A stretch of DNA of 53,181 nucleotides, taken from positions 1-53,181 of the IMG/VR virus record IMGVR_UViG_3300025849_004161; one strand, given 5' to 3'. Below the pieces are notes generated by a model. It ran no database searches, was not told the DNA's origin, and saw nothing but the letters and a program-made list of their open reading frames with translations. Both the position numbers and the translations under genes were made by a program. Numbering within the stretch: position 1 is the stretch's first letter; each line of letters begins with the position of its first letter. Shown here in pieces: positions 6,210 to 14,229 of the stretch. This stretch comes from a virus.

Positions 6210-7801
6210 TTGGTGATACTGTCGTAGTTAGCAATAACGTTGGCAACAATTTCTGCTTTAGAAAATTGAGCAGGTATTTCAACACCACCATCTAGTGCCA
6301 TTTGTAAAAGTTGCGATTTAGTCTTGCCACCTAATATTTTGTTTAGGTCGTCTTCTAGTTTTTCTGTTTTCTCAATTTGATTTACAATGTCTGCTGTTTT
6401 TTGATTGTCAATATTAACAATTGGCTCATTGATACTTTCAAAGAAAGTTTTATCTCTACCATTGTAATCACTCATCACATCAGCGGCATCATCAACAGCA
6501 CTTGGCAGTGGTTTGTAATCTTCGTCTGATATTTCCTCTACTACTTCTCTGCCTGTTGCTTCATCGATTTCAAATTCTTCCACACTTTCTTCCGGTTCTG
6601 GGTCTGGATCTTTTGGTGGTAGTGGAGGACCACTGCTTTCTAAGTTAATACCATGACGTAATAATGTTTGGTTAGCGGCAATAACTAGCATAACTGCTAG
6701 TGGATCAAATACAAATACTAATAGTAGAATGAATAAACGTATTGCCTGGTCTAACACATCACGTTCGTCATTACCATATATTAATTGTGCCAAGTATTTA
6801 ATTGGTCCTACTTCTCTATCTAGTGTCCTAACTTTTTGTTCTGCGTCAAATTTCTCGTCTTTAAGTGCTACTATGTTACTGTAAATGGCGTCAATGTCGC
6901 TGTTAAAAGTATCTATCTTTATTAAGTTATCATCTGCCTGCGATGAACTCTGGCCACGCAATCTGTTAATTTCATCATTAGCACCTTTAATAGTGTCTTG
7001 CGCCTGTGCCCTGTAATTGTCAATTGCATCTTGGAAAACTTTAATGTCTTTACTTGCTTGATCTCTTAGTCTAATCTTCTCATCTCTGATTTCATCTCTT
7101 TCATCTGTTTGGCTATTTCGCAGTTCGTTAGCCTGTGCTACATAATCTATCTTTTCTGTTTCAGCACCTTGGAATATTCCGCCTTCGTCGAGTGTGATAA
7201 TTTCTATACCTTTACTTCTTAAATCATTTACTGCTTTATCTAGTTCTGCTAATCTACTATCCTGTTGAGAGAGATCTACTGTGAGTTGTTCTCTAACTGT
7301 GGTTATTTGTTCTTGGTTGTAATCAATGTCACCTTGAACTCTAATCCAAGCACCATCTCTGATTTCTTCTTGTTGTGTTATGCTAGAACTAACATCAATG
7401 GAACCACCGATGCTTTGTATTCTGTCTTCTAATATTACAATTTTATTTTCTTCTCTGGCTATTTGAGCATCTACACGTTCTACTATTGCTACAGCATCTC
7501 CTGTGTTACTTGCTTGATCTCCAGCGGCTTTGCTGAGATAACCAAAGATACCTATACTTGTAATAACCATTAGTATGACAACTGCGGTCGTGAGGTAGGC
7601 CCGTAACATTAAGGATGTTTCGTTCCAATATCTGTACAGCCAACTTGCTGTTAGTAGTTTACCTACTTCAAGTGTGCCAGCCATTACGGCTATACTCAGT
7701 GGCATACCACTAAATAGTAGCATTAAGCCGACTATGGAAAACCATGCGGCAACACCGGCAATAGCCAGAGCAGTTATTAATGTTAGAATACCAAATATCA
7801 T
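6197..7801 (-). CDS. Multi-pass membrane/coiled-coil protein, 534 aa
   Basis: The N-terminal ~95 residues hold hydrophobic helices, including MLLFSGMPLSIAVMAGTLEV and VVILMVITSIGIFGYLS. A long charged coiled coil follows (about 100-340), then a final helix LFILLLVFVFDPLAVMLVIA (about 355-378) and an acidic cytoplasmic tail. Similar proteins occur in T4-like cyanophages with unknown role. The second Met (7801) is chosen because a late octamer ends exactly 5 nt before it. The frame closes just after an A10 run, where a -1 slip would add about 170 residues. A membrane or tail-associated role is a guess. Confidence 0.8.
   Translation of the reverse strand: MIFGILTLITALAIAGVAAWFSIVGLMLLFSGMPLSIAVMAGTLEVGKLLTASWLYRYWNETSLMLRAYLTTAVVILMVITSIGIFGYLSKAAGDQASNTGDAVAIVERVDAQIAREENKIVILEDRIQSIGGSIDVSSSITQQEEIRDGAWIRVQGDIDYNQEQITTVREQLTVDLSQQDSRLAELDKAVNDLRSKGIEIITLDEGGIFQGAETEKIDYVAQANELRNSQTDERDEIRDEKIRLRDQASKDIKVFQDAIDNYRAQAQDTIKGANDEINRLRGQSSSQADDNLIKIDTFNSDIDAIYSNIVALKDEKFDAEQKVRTLDREVGPIKYLAQLIYGNDERDVLDQAIRLFILLLVFVFDPLAVMLVIAANQTLLRHGINLESSGPPLPPKDPDPEPEESVEEFEIDEATGREVVEEISDEDYKPLPSAVDDAADVMSDYNGRDKTFFESINEPIVNIDNQKTADIVNQIEKTEKLEDDLNKILGGKTKSQLLQMALDGGVEIPAQFSKAEIVANVIANYDSITKKKI
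6202..6211 (-). promoter_or_regulatory. A10 slippery tract, putative -1 frameshift site
   Basis: Minus strand ACC-A10-TTTAAAAATC. In frame 0 it reads T-K-K-K-I-stop. A one-base backward slip on the A-run (A AAA AAA type) continues into the 5688 frame. Polymerase slippage or an assembly homopolymer error would give the same pattern. Confidence 0.55.
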
Positions 7802-7806
7802 ATACA

Positions 7807-7814
7807 TATTTATC
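7807..7814 (-). promoter_or_regulatory. Late promoter octamer, leaderless geometry
   Basis: GATAAATA, then 5 nt, then ATG at 7801 (minus). Confidence 0.75.
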
Positions 7815-7815
7815 G

Positions 7816-7824
7816 GATAATATA
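7816..7824 (+). promoter_or_regulatory. Variant late promoter, leaderless geometry
   Basis: GATAATATA, then 5 nt (CACAT), then ATG at 7830 (plus). It is divergent with the minus promoter at 7807-7814. The sequence departs from the usual octamer. Confidence 0.5.
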
Positions 7825-7829
7825 CACAT

Positions 7830-9284
7830 ATGAGAACAATTTTCGTTAACGCAACTGTAAATCCTACCGATTATAATACAGTACAGAAAAAAATAGCAAA
7901 AGCCTTTATCTCAGATTCTATACATGATAAAGACTATAACACACTTAATTATGTTAATAAACATGATTATATTAGGTGGGTATTACACAGGTCTAAACGT
8001 TTACGAAGAGAAATTTCCGTTAATTTGACATCAGATCATTTTATATATCCAGTATCAATTGATATTAACGAAGCAATCAATGTTGAAAGTCCGTTTTGGG
8101 TAGATTTAGTAAAAAGGTTTGAACCTATTCAAGATTGGCGTGTTGTTATATCTATTTCGGAGAAAGCGGCATTTAGTTTGCAAGGTGCAATTTTTAGTAA
8201 ATTTTTTAATCATCCAGAATTTAGTGCTATGGTGAGTGATATTTGGGAATGTGGTCCTCAAAAAGATACTAAACCGCAAACAGGAAGTGATGATAACGTT
8301 GAAGTATGGGAATACTTTGTAGAAAATTGTAAACGACATCTTAGACCTGCAGGAGAATGTAAACATAAACGATTTTATATAAAATCTAATTCAGACAAGG
8401 ATTATACACATTTTTTACAGTCACAAGGCGTAGATTTCGAAGTTGTGCCATTTGAATATTTTTTATTCGATGTAAACAATACATGTGGTATAAAGTCTTC
8501 CAGAAATATGGATATGATGGATTGGGAAGAAGCAATGGACGATCAGCCATTTGATATAGAAAAAGTTATGGATAGTGTTTGGCATGATGACAAGGAATAT
8601 GATGCATTGCTTTTAAATAGGATGCCAAAGCAACACAGACTAACAACTATTATAGAAGCAGAAAAACGCGGATTGCTAGATAACATGATATGGAGTTGTG
8701 GCGCAGAACCAATGGGCATGGTAACACCTGGAGAGGATCATGAATTAGATAGTAAAATTATTAATATGTTACCAAAACAAGCAGAATTTGAACCGCATGA
8801 TAACATATCAGGAAACAATATACCTATTCGCCACGACAGGAAATTTAATTTAAAATGGCCACAAAAATGCAAAGTAAACATAATTACAGAAAGTCAAGCA
8901 AGAGATTTGATCATTGAGCATACACCTCCACACCCGGTAAGATTTTTAACAGAAAAAACATTTAAAGCAATGGCGTGGGGAATGCCTTTTCTATTTGTAG
9001 GCAACCAACATGGCCTGCAACGTATAAGAGATTTAGGTTTTAAAACATTTCCAGAGTGGTTTGATGAAAGTTATGATGACCTAGAGAATTTTAATTTACG
9101 AATACAAGCCATGTTTGATTCCTTCGAAAAATTTCTATCAGAAGAGCATAGCATTGAAGAAATCAAAGATTCGCTTGTACATAATTTTAATATGATACAT
9201 GACACATATTGGGTATCTAGCAGATTAGTAGATCCGATGCGAATTATAATTGATAGAATTGACGAACAAAATATAGATGATTAA
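7830..9284 (+). CDS. Large phage family protein (paralogue 1), 484 aa
   Basis: A soluble protein with two recognisable blocks shared with 9277-10659: a central VVPFEYFLFD stretch and a C-terminal FLTEKTFKAMAWGMPFLFVG followed by a GFKTF...DESYDD segment. The C-terminal block recalls the nucleotide-sugar-binding half of GT10/fucosyltransferase-like enzymes, but that is only a resemblance. Two more distant members lie at 15817 and 50948. No Shine-Dalgarno is seen; a variant late promoter lies 5 nt before the ATG. The next paralogue overlaps by 8 nt. Confidence 0.75.
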   Translation: MRTIFVNATVNPTDYNTVQKKIAKAFISDSIHDKDYNTLNYVNKHDYIRWVLHRSKRLRREISVNLTSDHFIYPVSIDINEAINVESPFWVDLVKRFEPIQDWRVVISISEKAAFSLQGAIFSKFFNHPEFSAMVSDIWECGPQKDTKPQTGSDDNVEVWEYFVENCKRHLRPAGECKHKRFYIKSNSDKDYTHFLQSQGVDFEVVPFEYFLFDVNNTCGIKSSRNMDMMDWEEAMDDQPFDIEKVMDSVWHDDKEYDALLLNRMPKQHRLTTIIEAEKRGLLDNMIWSCGAEPMGMVTPGEDHELDSKIINMLPKQAEFEPHDNISGNNIPIRHDRKFNLKWPQKCKVNIITESQARDLIIEHTPPHPVRFLTEKTFKAMAWGMPFLFVGNQHGLQRIRDLGFKTFPEWFDESYDDLENFNLRIQAMFDSFEKFLSEEHSIEEIKDSLVHNFNMIHDTYWVSSRLVDPMRIIIDRIDEQNIDD

Positions 9285-10659
9285 TATTTTTGTACCTTTA
9301 GATATAAGCACTTATGCAACTGGATATTTTGTTGATGAAACAAAAGTTCAACATATGGAAAACGAATTAAGTCTAACAGGTAAGGATTATATTGAACACG
9401 ATATTTTTCATGTACTTTCAAGATCTCCGATGTACAATAGCGATTTGGATTTTTCGAAGTATGATAAAAAAGTGTCGATCAGTCCATTTAGGCTTGCAGT
9501 GGATGATATTGATTTATTAGATCAAATAGGCAGACGACTGTCTGATTCATACGACGACGAAATAATAATTTATATTACTATGAGTGAGCATCTTGCCTGT
9601 GTCCTTTCGCGTGAATTTTGGCTAAAGGCAGTTCCTAATTTTAATATAGTTATATCAGATGTATGGGAACCAGAATTTTTAGACCATAATCCAACACTAT
9701 CTATGTATAATGTTTTTGAGTTTATTAAAGAATGCAACGATGCAGTAGCACCTTTTAATATCAATATTATAAAACCTAATTCACATAATGGTTTACAAAA
9801 ATGGTTAACTGTAAATAAAATTCCTGCAAGTATTGTAGTATTTGAATATTTTTTATATGATACATGGGTGCAAAGTGGTGTCACCTACCATGGGTCTAAG
9901 TTAGATAACAAGACAGACTTTGATATAAATTCATTTTTTGAATTGCAACAAAAAACAGAAAAAAGTAAAGATTTGTTACTGTTAAACCGTACATACAAAG
10001 CACACAGAGCCGCTATAGTTAACGATTTGTACAAGGATGGGTATTTAGATAATAGTTTTTATAGTTTACAAGAAATTAATGAAGTAGGAGAAGCAAGTGA
10101 TATTTTAAAAGATTTCACGTTGCCTATTCTTGCTGATAGCGAACCAGAGCATAATATAAGTGTTGATGGATTTATGCAACATGACTCTGTTGCAAATTAT
10201 GACTGGATTCTTAAATCAAAATTATATGTTGGCACAGAAAGTTATATGTCAGTGGAATCTCAACTACTTCAGCAGGGTTATACGCATTACCCTATTAGGT
10301 TTATCAGTGAAAAAGTGTTCAAACCAATTGCATGGGGAATGCCTTTTGTAATTTTAGGAAATGCTTTTAGTTTACTTAAAGTTAGACAATTAGGGTTTAA
10401 AACATTCGACGGTCTTATAGATGAATCGTATGACAAAGAAACTGATGCTGAAGTTAGATACAAGATGGTACTAGATTCTATAAAAACATTTCTAGATAAT
10501 CCCCCTGATAGAGATAAAGTTTTGGAAATTTGTAAATTTAATTTAGATTTATTTTATAGCACAGATTTTCAATTAAATCAATTTGCCGACATGGCAAATC
10601 TGTGTGTAAACAATTATTATAATTTTAGAAGGAAAGTAGACGAAGAATTCAATCAGTAA
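9277..10659 (+). CDS. Large phage family protein (paralogue 2), 460 aa
   Basis: Tandem relative of the preceding gene, with VVFEYFLYDTW mid-protein and FISEKVFKPIAWGMPFVILG near the C-terminus, followed by GFKTFDGLIDESYDK. The two are clearly diverged, so the duplication is old. It overlaps the upstream gene by 8 nt, so translation is coupled. Function unknown; a glycosyltransferase-like role is possible. It ends 113 nt before the convergent queD gene, across a structured intergenic region. Confidence 0.75.
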   Translation: MINIFVPLDISTYATGYFVDETKVQHMENELSLTGKDYIEHDIFHVLSRSPMYNSDLDFSKYDKKVSISPFRLAVDDIDLLDQIGRRLSDSYDDEIIIYITMSEHLACVLSREFWLKAVPNFNIVISDVWEPEFLDHNPTLSMYNVFEFIKECNDAVAPFNINIIKPNSHNGLQKWLTVNKIPASIVVFEYFLYDTWVQSGVTYHGSKLDNKTDFDINSFFELQQKTEKSKDLLLLNRTYKAHRAAIVNDLYKDGYLDNSFYSLQEINEVGEASDILKDFTLPILADSEPEHNISVDGFMQHDSVANYDWILKSKLYVGTESYMSVESQLLQQGYTHYPIRFISEKVFKPIAWGMPFVILGNAFSLLKVRQLGFKTFDGLIDESYDKETDAEVRYKMVLDSIKTFLDNPPDRDKVLEICKFNLDLFYSTDFQLNQFADMANLCVNNYYNFRRKVDEEFNQ

Positions 10660-10660
10660 G

Positions 10661-10763
10661 GGCACCGGTTACTTTTTCTACGTTCTCTATATCATTATAT
10701 ATCTAATTGCTCGAGCAGTTAAGGGTGCCGTCCTCTATGCAATTAGGAATAGTTTAACTATTC
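10661..10763. ncRNA. Structured intergenic element with competing helices
   Basis: GGCACC (10661-10666) pairs with GGTGCC (10724-10729), enclosing a hairpin TAATTGC/GCAGTTA with loop TCGA (704-721). CTAATTGC (10703-10710) can instead pair with GCAATTAG (10739-10746), which excludes that hairpin. A further hairpin GAATAGT/ACTATTC lies at 10747-10763. It sits between convergent genes and could be a bidirectional terminator, a small RNA or the 3' end of either transcript. It does not fold as a tRNA. Confidence 0.45.
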
Positions 10764-10772
10764 TTTCTCCGT

Positions 10773-11261
10773 TTATTGTACGTCTTCTATGAAACGCAAT
10801 TTTTGATGGTCGTTAAGTTCAACAGTAGCACTATTATGCTCATGTTCTCTTACTGTGGTCTTTTGTACCCAACATCTTCCATTTGTTAATTCCTTAACAA
10901 TTTCATCTGCTTTGTCAAAAGCCATTTCAGCAAACCTTTCACAACCTGTATGCGATACTACTCGCATATCAATTAGACCTTTGGCTTGTAACAACTCAAT
11001 GGTTTCCATTTCTGGATCATTCTCTGCTACCAAGTAAGTATGATCAAACATGTGTTTCAACCATTCTTTAAGTGGCTTCAATCCACCAAAGTCTACTATC
11101 CAGTTACTCTCGTCAAGTTCGTCTCCACCAAAGGTGAATTCAAACTGTAGAGCATAACCATGGATTAAGTTACAGTGACTATCTGCCTTCCACTGCCTAA
11201 ACGCACAACTGTGGCCAGTTGAATGCGAATATGTTTTACCTGAATAAAATCTTTTGTTCAT
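10773..11261 (-). CDS. queD: QueD-like 6-carboxytetrahydropterin synthase, 162 aa
   Basis: Belongs to the PTPS/QueD fold: an N-terminal GHSCAFRQW His, then SHCNLIHGYALQFEF (residues 28-42) with the catalytic Cys, and C-terminal TTVREHEHNSATVEL. QueD makes 6-carboxytetrahydropterin for preQ0/queuosine or 7-deazaguanine DNA modification. The usual HGH is HGY here, so one of the three zinc histidines is Tyr. No other queuosine gene is visible in the window. The start has GAGG upstream and an early-type promoter at 11286-11314. Confidence 0.82.
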   Translation of the reverse strand: MNKRFYSGKTYSHSTGHSCAFRQWKADSHCNLIHGYALQFEFTFGGDELDESNWIVDFGGLKPLKEWLKHMFDHTYLVAENDPEMETIELLQAKGLIDMRVVSHTGCERFAEMAFDKADEIVKELTNGRCWVQKTTVREHEHNSATVELNDHQKLRFIEDVQ

Positions 11262-11285
11262 CTATATGCCTCAAATAGTTTTACT

Positions 11286-11314
11286 ATTATAAGATCTATT
11301 TAGGCATCAGTCAA
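11286..11314 (-). promoter_or_regulatory. Early sigma70-type promoter for queD
   Basis: Minus strand: TTGACT (11314-11309), 17-nt spacer, TATAAT (11291-11286). One mismatch in the -35 box. Confidence 0.8.
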
Positions 11315-11338
11315 CCTATTTTTTATAAATTCTGGTAA

Positions 11339-11821
11339 TTACTTCTTTTTCTTTTCCATTATGGCAACTGCTTTGTCGTATTCTTTTTTATCAATTACGC
11401 CTTCAGCAAGTAGTCTTGTTCTGTTTGCCATATGTCTTTCATATAACTCTTCTTTGCTACCACCATAGTAATCAACACAATGACCTGCGTCCATTAGTGC
11501 TGTTACTACACTACATTGCTCGCCATCTTTGTCAATAATAAAATCACCAAGGATACGTCCGAACTTGCCTTTCATATCTTCGCCATCTCTATTGATTTGT
11601 GTTTTTAGAATTGAGGTTTTACCTAGCATTGCCTTAAGAGCATTCTTAGCCGCAATACCAAATACCTTTTCGACCTTATCGCTTGTTCGACTTTCTGGGG
11701 TGTCGATACCCATTATTCTTACTCGTTCGTCGCTGAGTACCACACCAAAGCCTAAATCTATGTCTACGTCTACTGTGTCGCCATCAACAACTTTGAGTAT
11801 CTTACATCTATACTCGTACAT
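11339..11821 (-). CDS. Staphylococcal nuclease-type (thermonuclease) protein, 160 aa
   Basis: SNase fold with VVDGDTVDVDIDLGFG at the N-terminus, VRIMGIDTPESR (active-site Arg and Glu) and KFGRILGDF (second Arg). The family cleaves DNA and RNA phosphodiesters with calcium. There is no signal peptide, so it would act inside the cell, for example on host DNA. The start at 11821 (MYEYRC) has GGGAGTAGGAG upstream; a longer frame would start beyond the late promoter at 11859-11866. Confidence 0.88.
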   Translation of the reverse strand: MYEYRCKILKVVDGDTVDVDIDLGFGVVLSDERVRIMGIDTPESRTSDKVEKVFGIAAKNALKAMLGKTSILKTQINRDGEDMKGKFGRILGDFIIDKDGEQCSVVTALMDAGHCVDYYGGSKEELYERHMANRTRLLAEGVIDKKEYDKAVAIMEKKKK

Positions 11822-11858
11822 TGTTTTACTCCTACTCCCACCTACGGGATTATAAGAG

Positions 11859-11866
11859 TATTTATC
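11859..11866 (-). promoter_or_regulatory. Late promoter octamer
   Basis: GATAAATA on the minus strand, 37 nt before the SNase ATG. It overlaps the end of the SleB-type gene. Confidence 0.6.
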
Positions 11867-12404
11867 TAATAGACTTATAAAATTTGTGGTTACCAATTGT
11901 GGTGACGAGTGTCATATGAGGTGCCCAAAACGGCTCAATGAAGTTTGCATGATAATGATCTGATCCATCTGTTAATCCTAAACCTAGATCATGATTGATT
12001 ACACCATATGCAACATCTAATGCTCTTTGCCAACTGTCTGGCTCGGTAGGTTCATCACTGATACCATCGCACCACCAACTGAACTGGCACATACCTTTTA
12101 CTGGATTGAAGATGCGTTCTTCTTGACGCAAGTCTTCAAACCTAGCAGTTTTCCAACTTTCATATACAGGGCCTTGTTTAACTACTTCACAAATAGTGTT
12201 TGGAAAAGCCACACTTTTGACTCTATTGATAGTGACATCTGCTACTGCCCACATTCCTGAGGTTCTTTCGCTTCTTGCTTCGTGATAGATATTCAATGCT
12301 AGGCATTCTGCTTCTTGACGCAGATCTAACGGTCCTATCATTGATGCTTGTACTGATGTACAGAAAAATGTTGCTATCAACATCAACTTCTTATACTTGT
12401 TCAT
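11862..12404 (-). CDS. Secreted SleB-type cell wall hydrolase (candidate endolysin), 180 aa
   Basis: The N-terminus MNKYKKLMLIATFFCTSVQA is a signal peptide. The body is a Hydrolase_2/SleB domain: ECLALNIYHEARSE with the catalytic Glu, AVADVTINRV, and CQFSWWCDG. The family cleaves peptidoglycan glycan strands. The signal peptide means the host Sec system could export it, so a holin might not be needed for release. It has both an early consensus promoter and an abutting late octamer, unusual for a lysis gene. Start ATG with AAAGGGGC upstream. Confidence 0.88.
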   Translation of the reverse strand: MNKYKKLMLIATFFCTSVQASMIGPLDLRQEAECLALNIYHEARSERTSGMWAVADVTINRVKSVAFPNTICEVVKQGPVYESWKTARFEDLRQEERIFNPVKGMCQFSWWCDGISDEPTEPDSWQRALDVAYGVINHDLGLGLTDGSDHYHANFIEPFWAPHMTLVTTIGNHKFYKSIR

Positions 12405-12430
12405 ATCTCTTGCCCCTTTATATAAACTAT

Positions 12431-12468
12431 ATTATAACAAATTTGTGTGAATGTGTCAACTATTTATA
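12431..12468 (-). promoter_or_regulatory. Composite late plus early promoter
   Basis: Minus strand: late octamer TATAAATA (12468-12461), one G, then TTGACA (12459-12454), 17-nt spacer, TATAAT (12436-12431). It drives the SleB-type gene. The same ATAAATAG-TTGACA junction recurs at 33219-33232. Confidence 0.85.
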
Positions 12469-12910
12469 CTTTAGTGTCTTCTGCTCTATGCACTCTTTTG
12501 CGTAAAGACGTACTGCTAAAACTGTGATCTCTGCCGTTATACACTATCTTACTGCCACGTTGTTTAGCAATATCTTTGCCTGTAAAGTCTTTGTTTTTAT
12601 ATTCGTCACCTAGTACTCTAACATCTATTGGTAATGTAAGAAGTAAGTCTAGTAAGTCTTGCTCGGTGTTGTAAATAACTATTTCATCTACATACTTAAC
12701 TGCCGCTAGTTGTATTTGTCTTTCGACTATTGTTTGTACAGGTTTATTTTTTTCTGGTCTGTCTTCTGTTGGATCGTTTTGTAATCCTACAATTAAATAA
12801 TCACAGTGATGTTTTGCTTCTTCTAGCATTGTGATATGTCCTGCATGTAGCAAGTCAAAAGTAGAACAAGTAAATCCTATCTTTCCGCAATCTTTATAAT
12901 TTAATTTCAT
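12464..12910 (-). CDS. Cytidylyltransferase-family nucleotidyltransferase, 148 aa
   Basis: A single nucleotidyltransferase domain: GFTCSTFDLLHAGHITML has the HxGH motif at residues about 22-25, and FSSTSLRKRV near the end fits the KMSKS-like region. Closest types are glycerol-3-phosphate cytidylyltransferase and the RfaE C-terminal domain, which activate a polyol or sugar phosphate with CTP or ATP. It overlaps the upstream 62-aa gene by 17 nt. Its substrate is unknown; neighbouring glycosyltransferases suggest surface-sugar chemistry. Confidence 0.82.
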   Translation of the reverse strand: MKLNYKDCGKIGFTCSTFDLLHAGHITMLEEAKHHCDYLIVGLQNDPTEDRPEKNKPVQTIVERQIQLAAVKYVDEIVIYNTEQDLLDLLLTLPIDVRVLGDEYKNKDFTGKDIAKQRGSKIVYNGRDHSFSSTSLRKRVHRAEDTKV

Positions 12911-13082
12911 CTCTGACTACTGGTTGTTTACTGTAATCTAACTCACCTGCTGTAATCTTGCAAGGAATAAATTTAGCATTGTTAATAACTTTTCTAAGTT
13001 CTTTATCTAACTTAGTTCCATCGTTTAGTAGTTCATTGCTGTAAGGAACTTCTACTGTGATTGTTGCTCTGATAATTTTCAT
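12894..13082 (-). CDS. Hypothetical protein, 62 aa
   Basis: Short soluble protein (MKIIRATITVEVPYS start), no family recognised. Its ATG overlaps the stop of the 54-aa membrane gene (ATGA), and its end overlaps the nucleotidyltransferase start, so it is part of a coupled string. Confidence 0.65.
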   Translation of the reverse strand: MKIIRATITVEVPYSNELLNDGTKLDKELRKVINNAKFIPCKITAGELDYSKQPVVRDEIKL

Positions 13083-13243
13083 ACTATGTGTTGCTCTCTA
13101 CTCTTCTTTGCTGTGTGCTTAACACCTGACTTAGTAACATATTCATTTGTGATGCCTTTGGTACCGCCACCTTCACTCAGCAGTAAACTCACAATAGCAA
13201 TCAAACTTGCTATCATACCTGCCGCTAATATTACTCCGTCCAT
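13079..13243 (-). CDS. Small membrane protein, 54 aa
   Basis: Starts MDGVILAAGMIASLIAIVSL, one N-terminal membrane helix, followed by a Gly and charge-rich tail. Start and stop overlap both neighbours (TAATG upstream, ATGA downstream), strong evidence of a real coupled gene. Function unknown. Confidence 0.75.
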   Translation of the reverse strand: MDGVILAAGMIASLIAIVSLLLSEGGGTKGITNEYVTKSGVKHTAKKSREQHIV

Positions 13244-14070
13244 TATTTGTATTCTACTTCTACGGCCATGCCGTTATCTTGAACAATATTTATGTGTTCA
13301 AATTCAAACTCGTCCCCTGTTACTTGTTTCCACAATTGCCATTGTGTCATGACAGTTTTGTCGGCGCCTCTTGTTCCATGCAGATGCATAATTTTTGCAT
13401 CGTCTATGTTTGCTCCATTCCATGCTTCTATTTGTGCTATGTAATGTGGATTAGATATTGCTTGTGGTACAGCATTCATCATTTGAAAATTCATTGTTGG
13501 GTTATGCCATTGGTTAACATCTTTGTTTTCGCTGTACATCATTTCATTAAATATAATTTGTTCTGTTCCCCAAATGTTGTAGTCCCAATCGTTAGCATAC
13601 TTCCAACCTAAGTCCCAAACTTCCTGTGACATTGTTTTAGGATAGTATCGTACACCTGCATTAAAGTAATGTTGATGTTGTAATCCATATTTGTTGTTTG
13701 CATCTTTGCCGCCTAATGTTTTAGGATCTGTGTAATTAAACATTTGAAAGTGTTCCAGTTGATCAAACACATTTACTGGCTTTAGCATAATTGTATCTAA
13801 GTCTAAAAACAGTATATTGTTTTTGCCACCATCCCACATTTCATAAACTTCGCCAAAGTTTTTATCAAAAACTTCCTGGTAACTGTCTACTTCATTTTCA
13901 ATGATTTCAAAATCCCAGTCGCCTTCTAGAAATGTATCAACACTTTCGCATACTATTTCGCTCATACTAGAATACAGTTTAAATGTATTATCCGCACCCT
14001 GGTCTGTATTATATTCTAATTTATCGTTGTTCTTAATACGGCAAAGGGCCATTGAGACTATGTTTGACAT
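13243..14070 (-). CDS. GT-A type glycosyltransferase, 275 aa
   Basis: Carries NILFLDLDTIMLKPV, the DxD metal and nucleotide-sugar motif, followed by HYFNAGVRYYP and a WGTEQIIFNEM segment, as in GT8/GT32-like transferases. Such enzymes move a sugar from a nucleotide-sugar to an acceptor. Start ATG has AGGAAAAAACC upstream. The acceptor (DNA, protein or surface glycan) is unknown. Confidence 0.78.
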   Translation of the reverse strand: MSNIVSMALCRIKNNDKLEYNTDQGADNTFKLYSSMSEIVCESVDTFLEGDWDFEIIENEVDSYQEVFDKNFGEVYEMWDGGKNNILFLDLDTIMLKPVNVFDQLEHFQMFNYTDPKTLGGKDANNKYGLQHQHYFNAGVRYYPKTMSQEVWDLGWKYANDWDYNIWGTEQIIFNEMMYSENKDVNQWHNPTMNFQMMNAVPQAISNPHYIAQIEAWNGANIDDAKIMHLHGTRGADKTVMTQWQLWKQVTGDEFEFEHINIVQDNGMAVEVEYK

Positions 14071-14160
14071 GGTTTTTTCCTATTCTTGCTCATATTTAAC
14101 TGTTTTTTACCTATTATGAAACGGTTTAAGGCAGATCCTGTAAATATATTATGTAAATGA

Positions 14161-14184
14161 GGTTGTGATAAAATTCTCACAACC
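14161..14184. terminator. Inverted repeat hairpin in the intergenic gap
   Basis: GGTTGTGA (14161-14168) and TCACAACC (14177-14184), 8-bp perfect stem with an 8-nt loop. It follows the UV endonuclease stop. No long T-run follows on the minus strand, so termination is uncertain. Nothing else is supported in the 14071-14229 gap. Confidence 0.5.
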
Positions 14185-14229
14185 TTTAACAATTTGAGTC
14201 CCTCTGATGAAACTCTAAGATACACGATA

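Noticed and set aside
10661-10729. Possible tRNA in the convergent gap (GGCACC/GGTGCC ends, hairpin near a T-arm position)
   Set aside because: The closing stem is 6 bp with mismatches on both sides, the T-loop equivalent has the wrong size, and no anticodon arm forms. Kept as an unclassified structured element.
12464-12910. Assigning this nucleotidyltransferase specifically as TagD or RfaE
   Set aside because: The HxGH fold is clear, but substrate-specific residues cannot be judged by eye, so no gene symbol was given.
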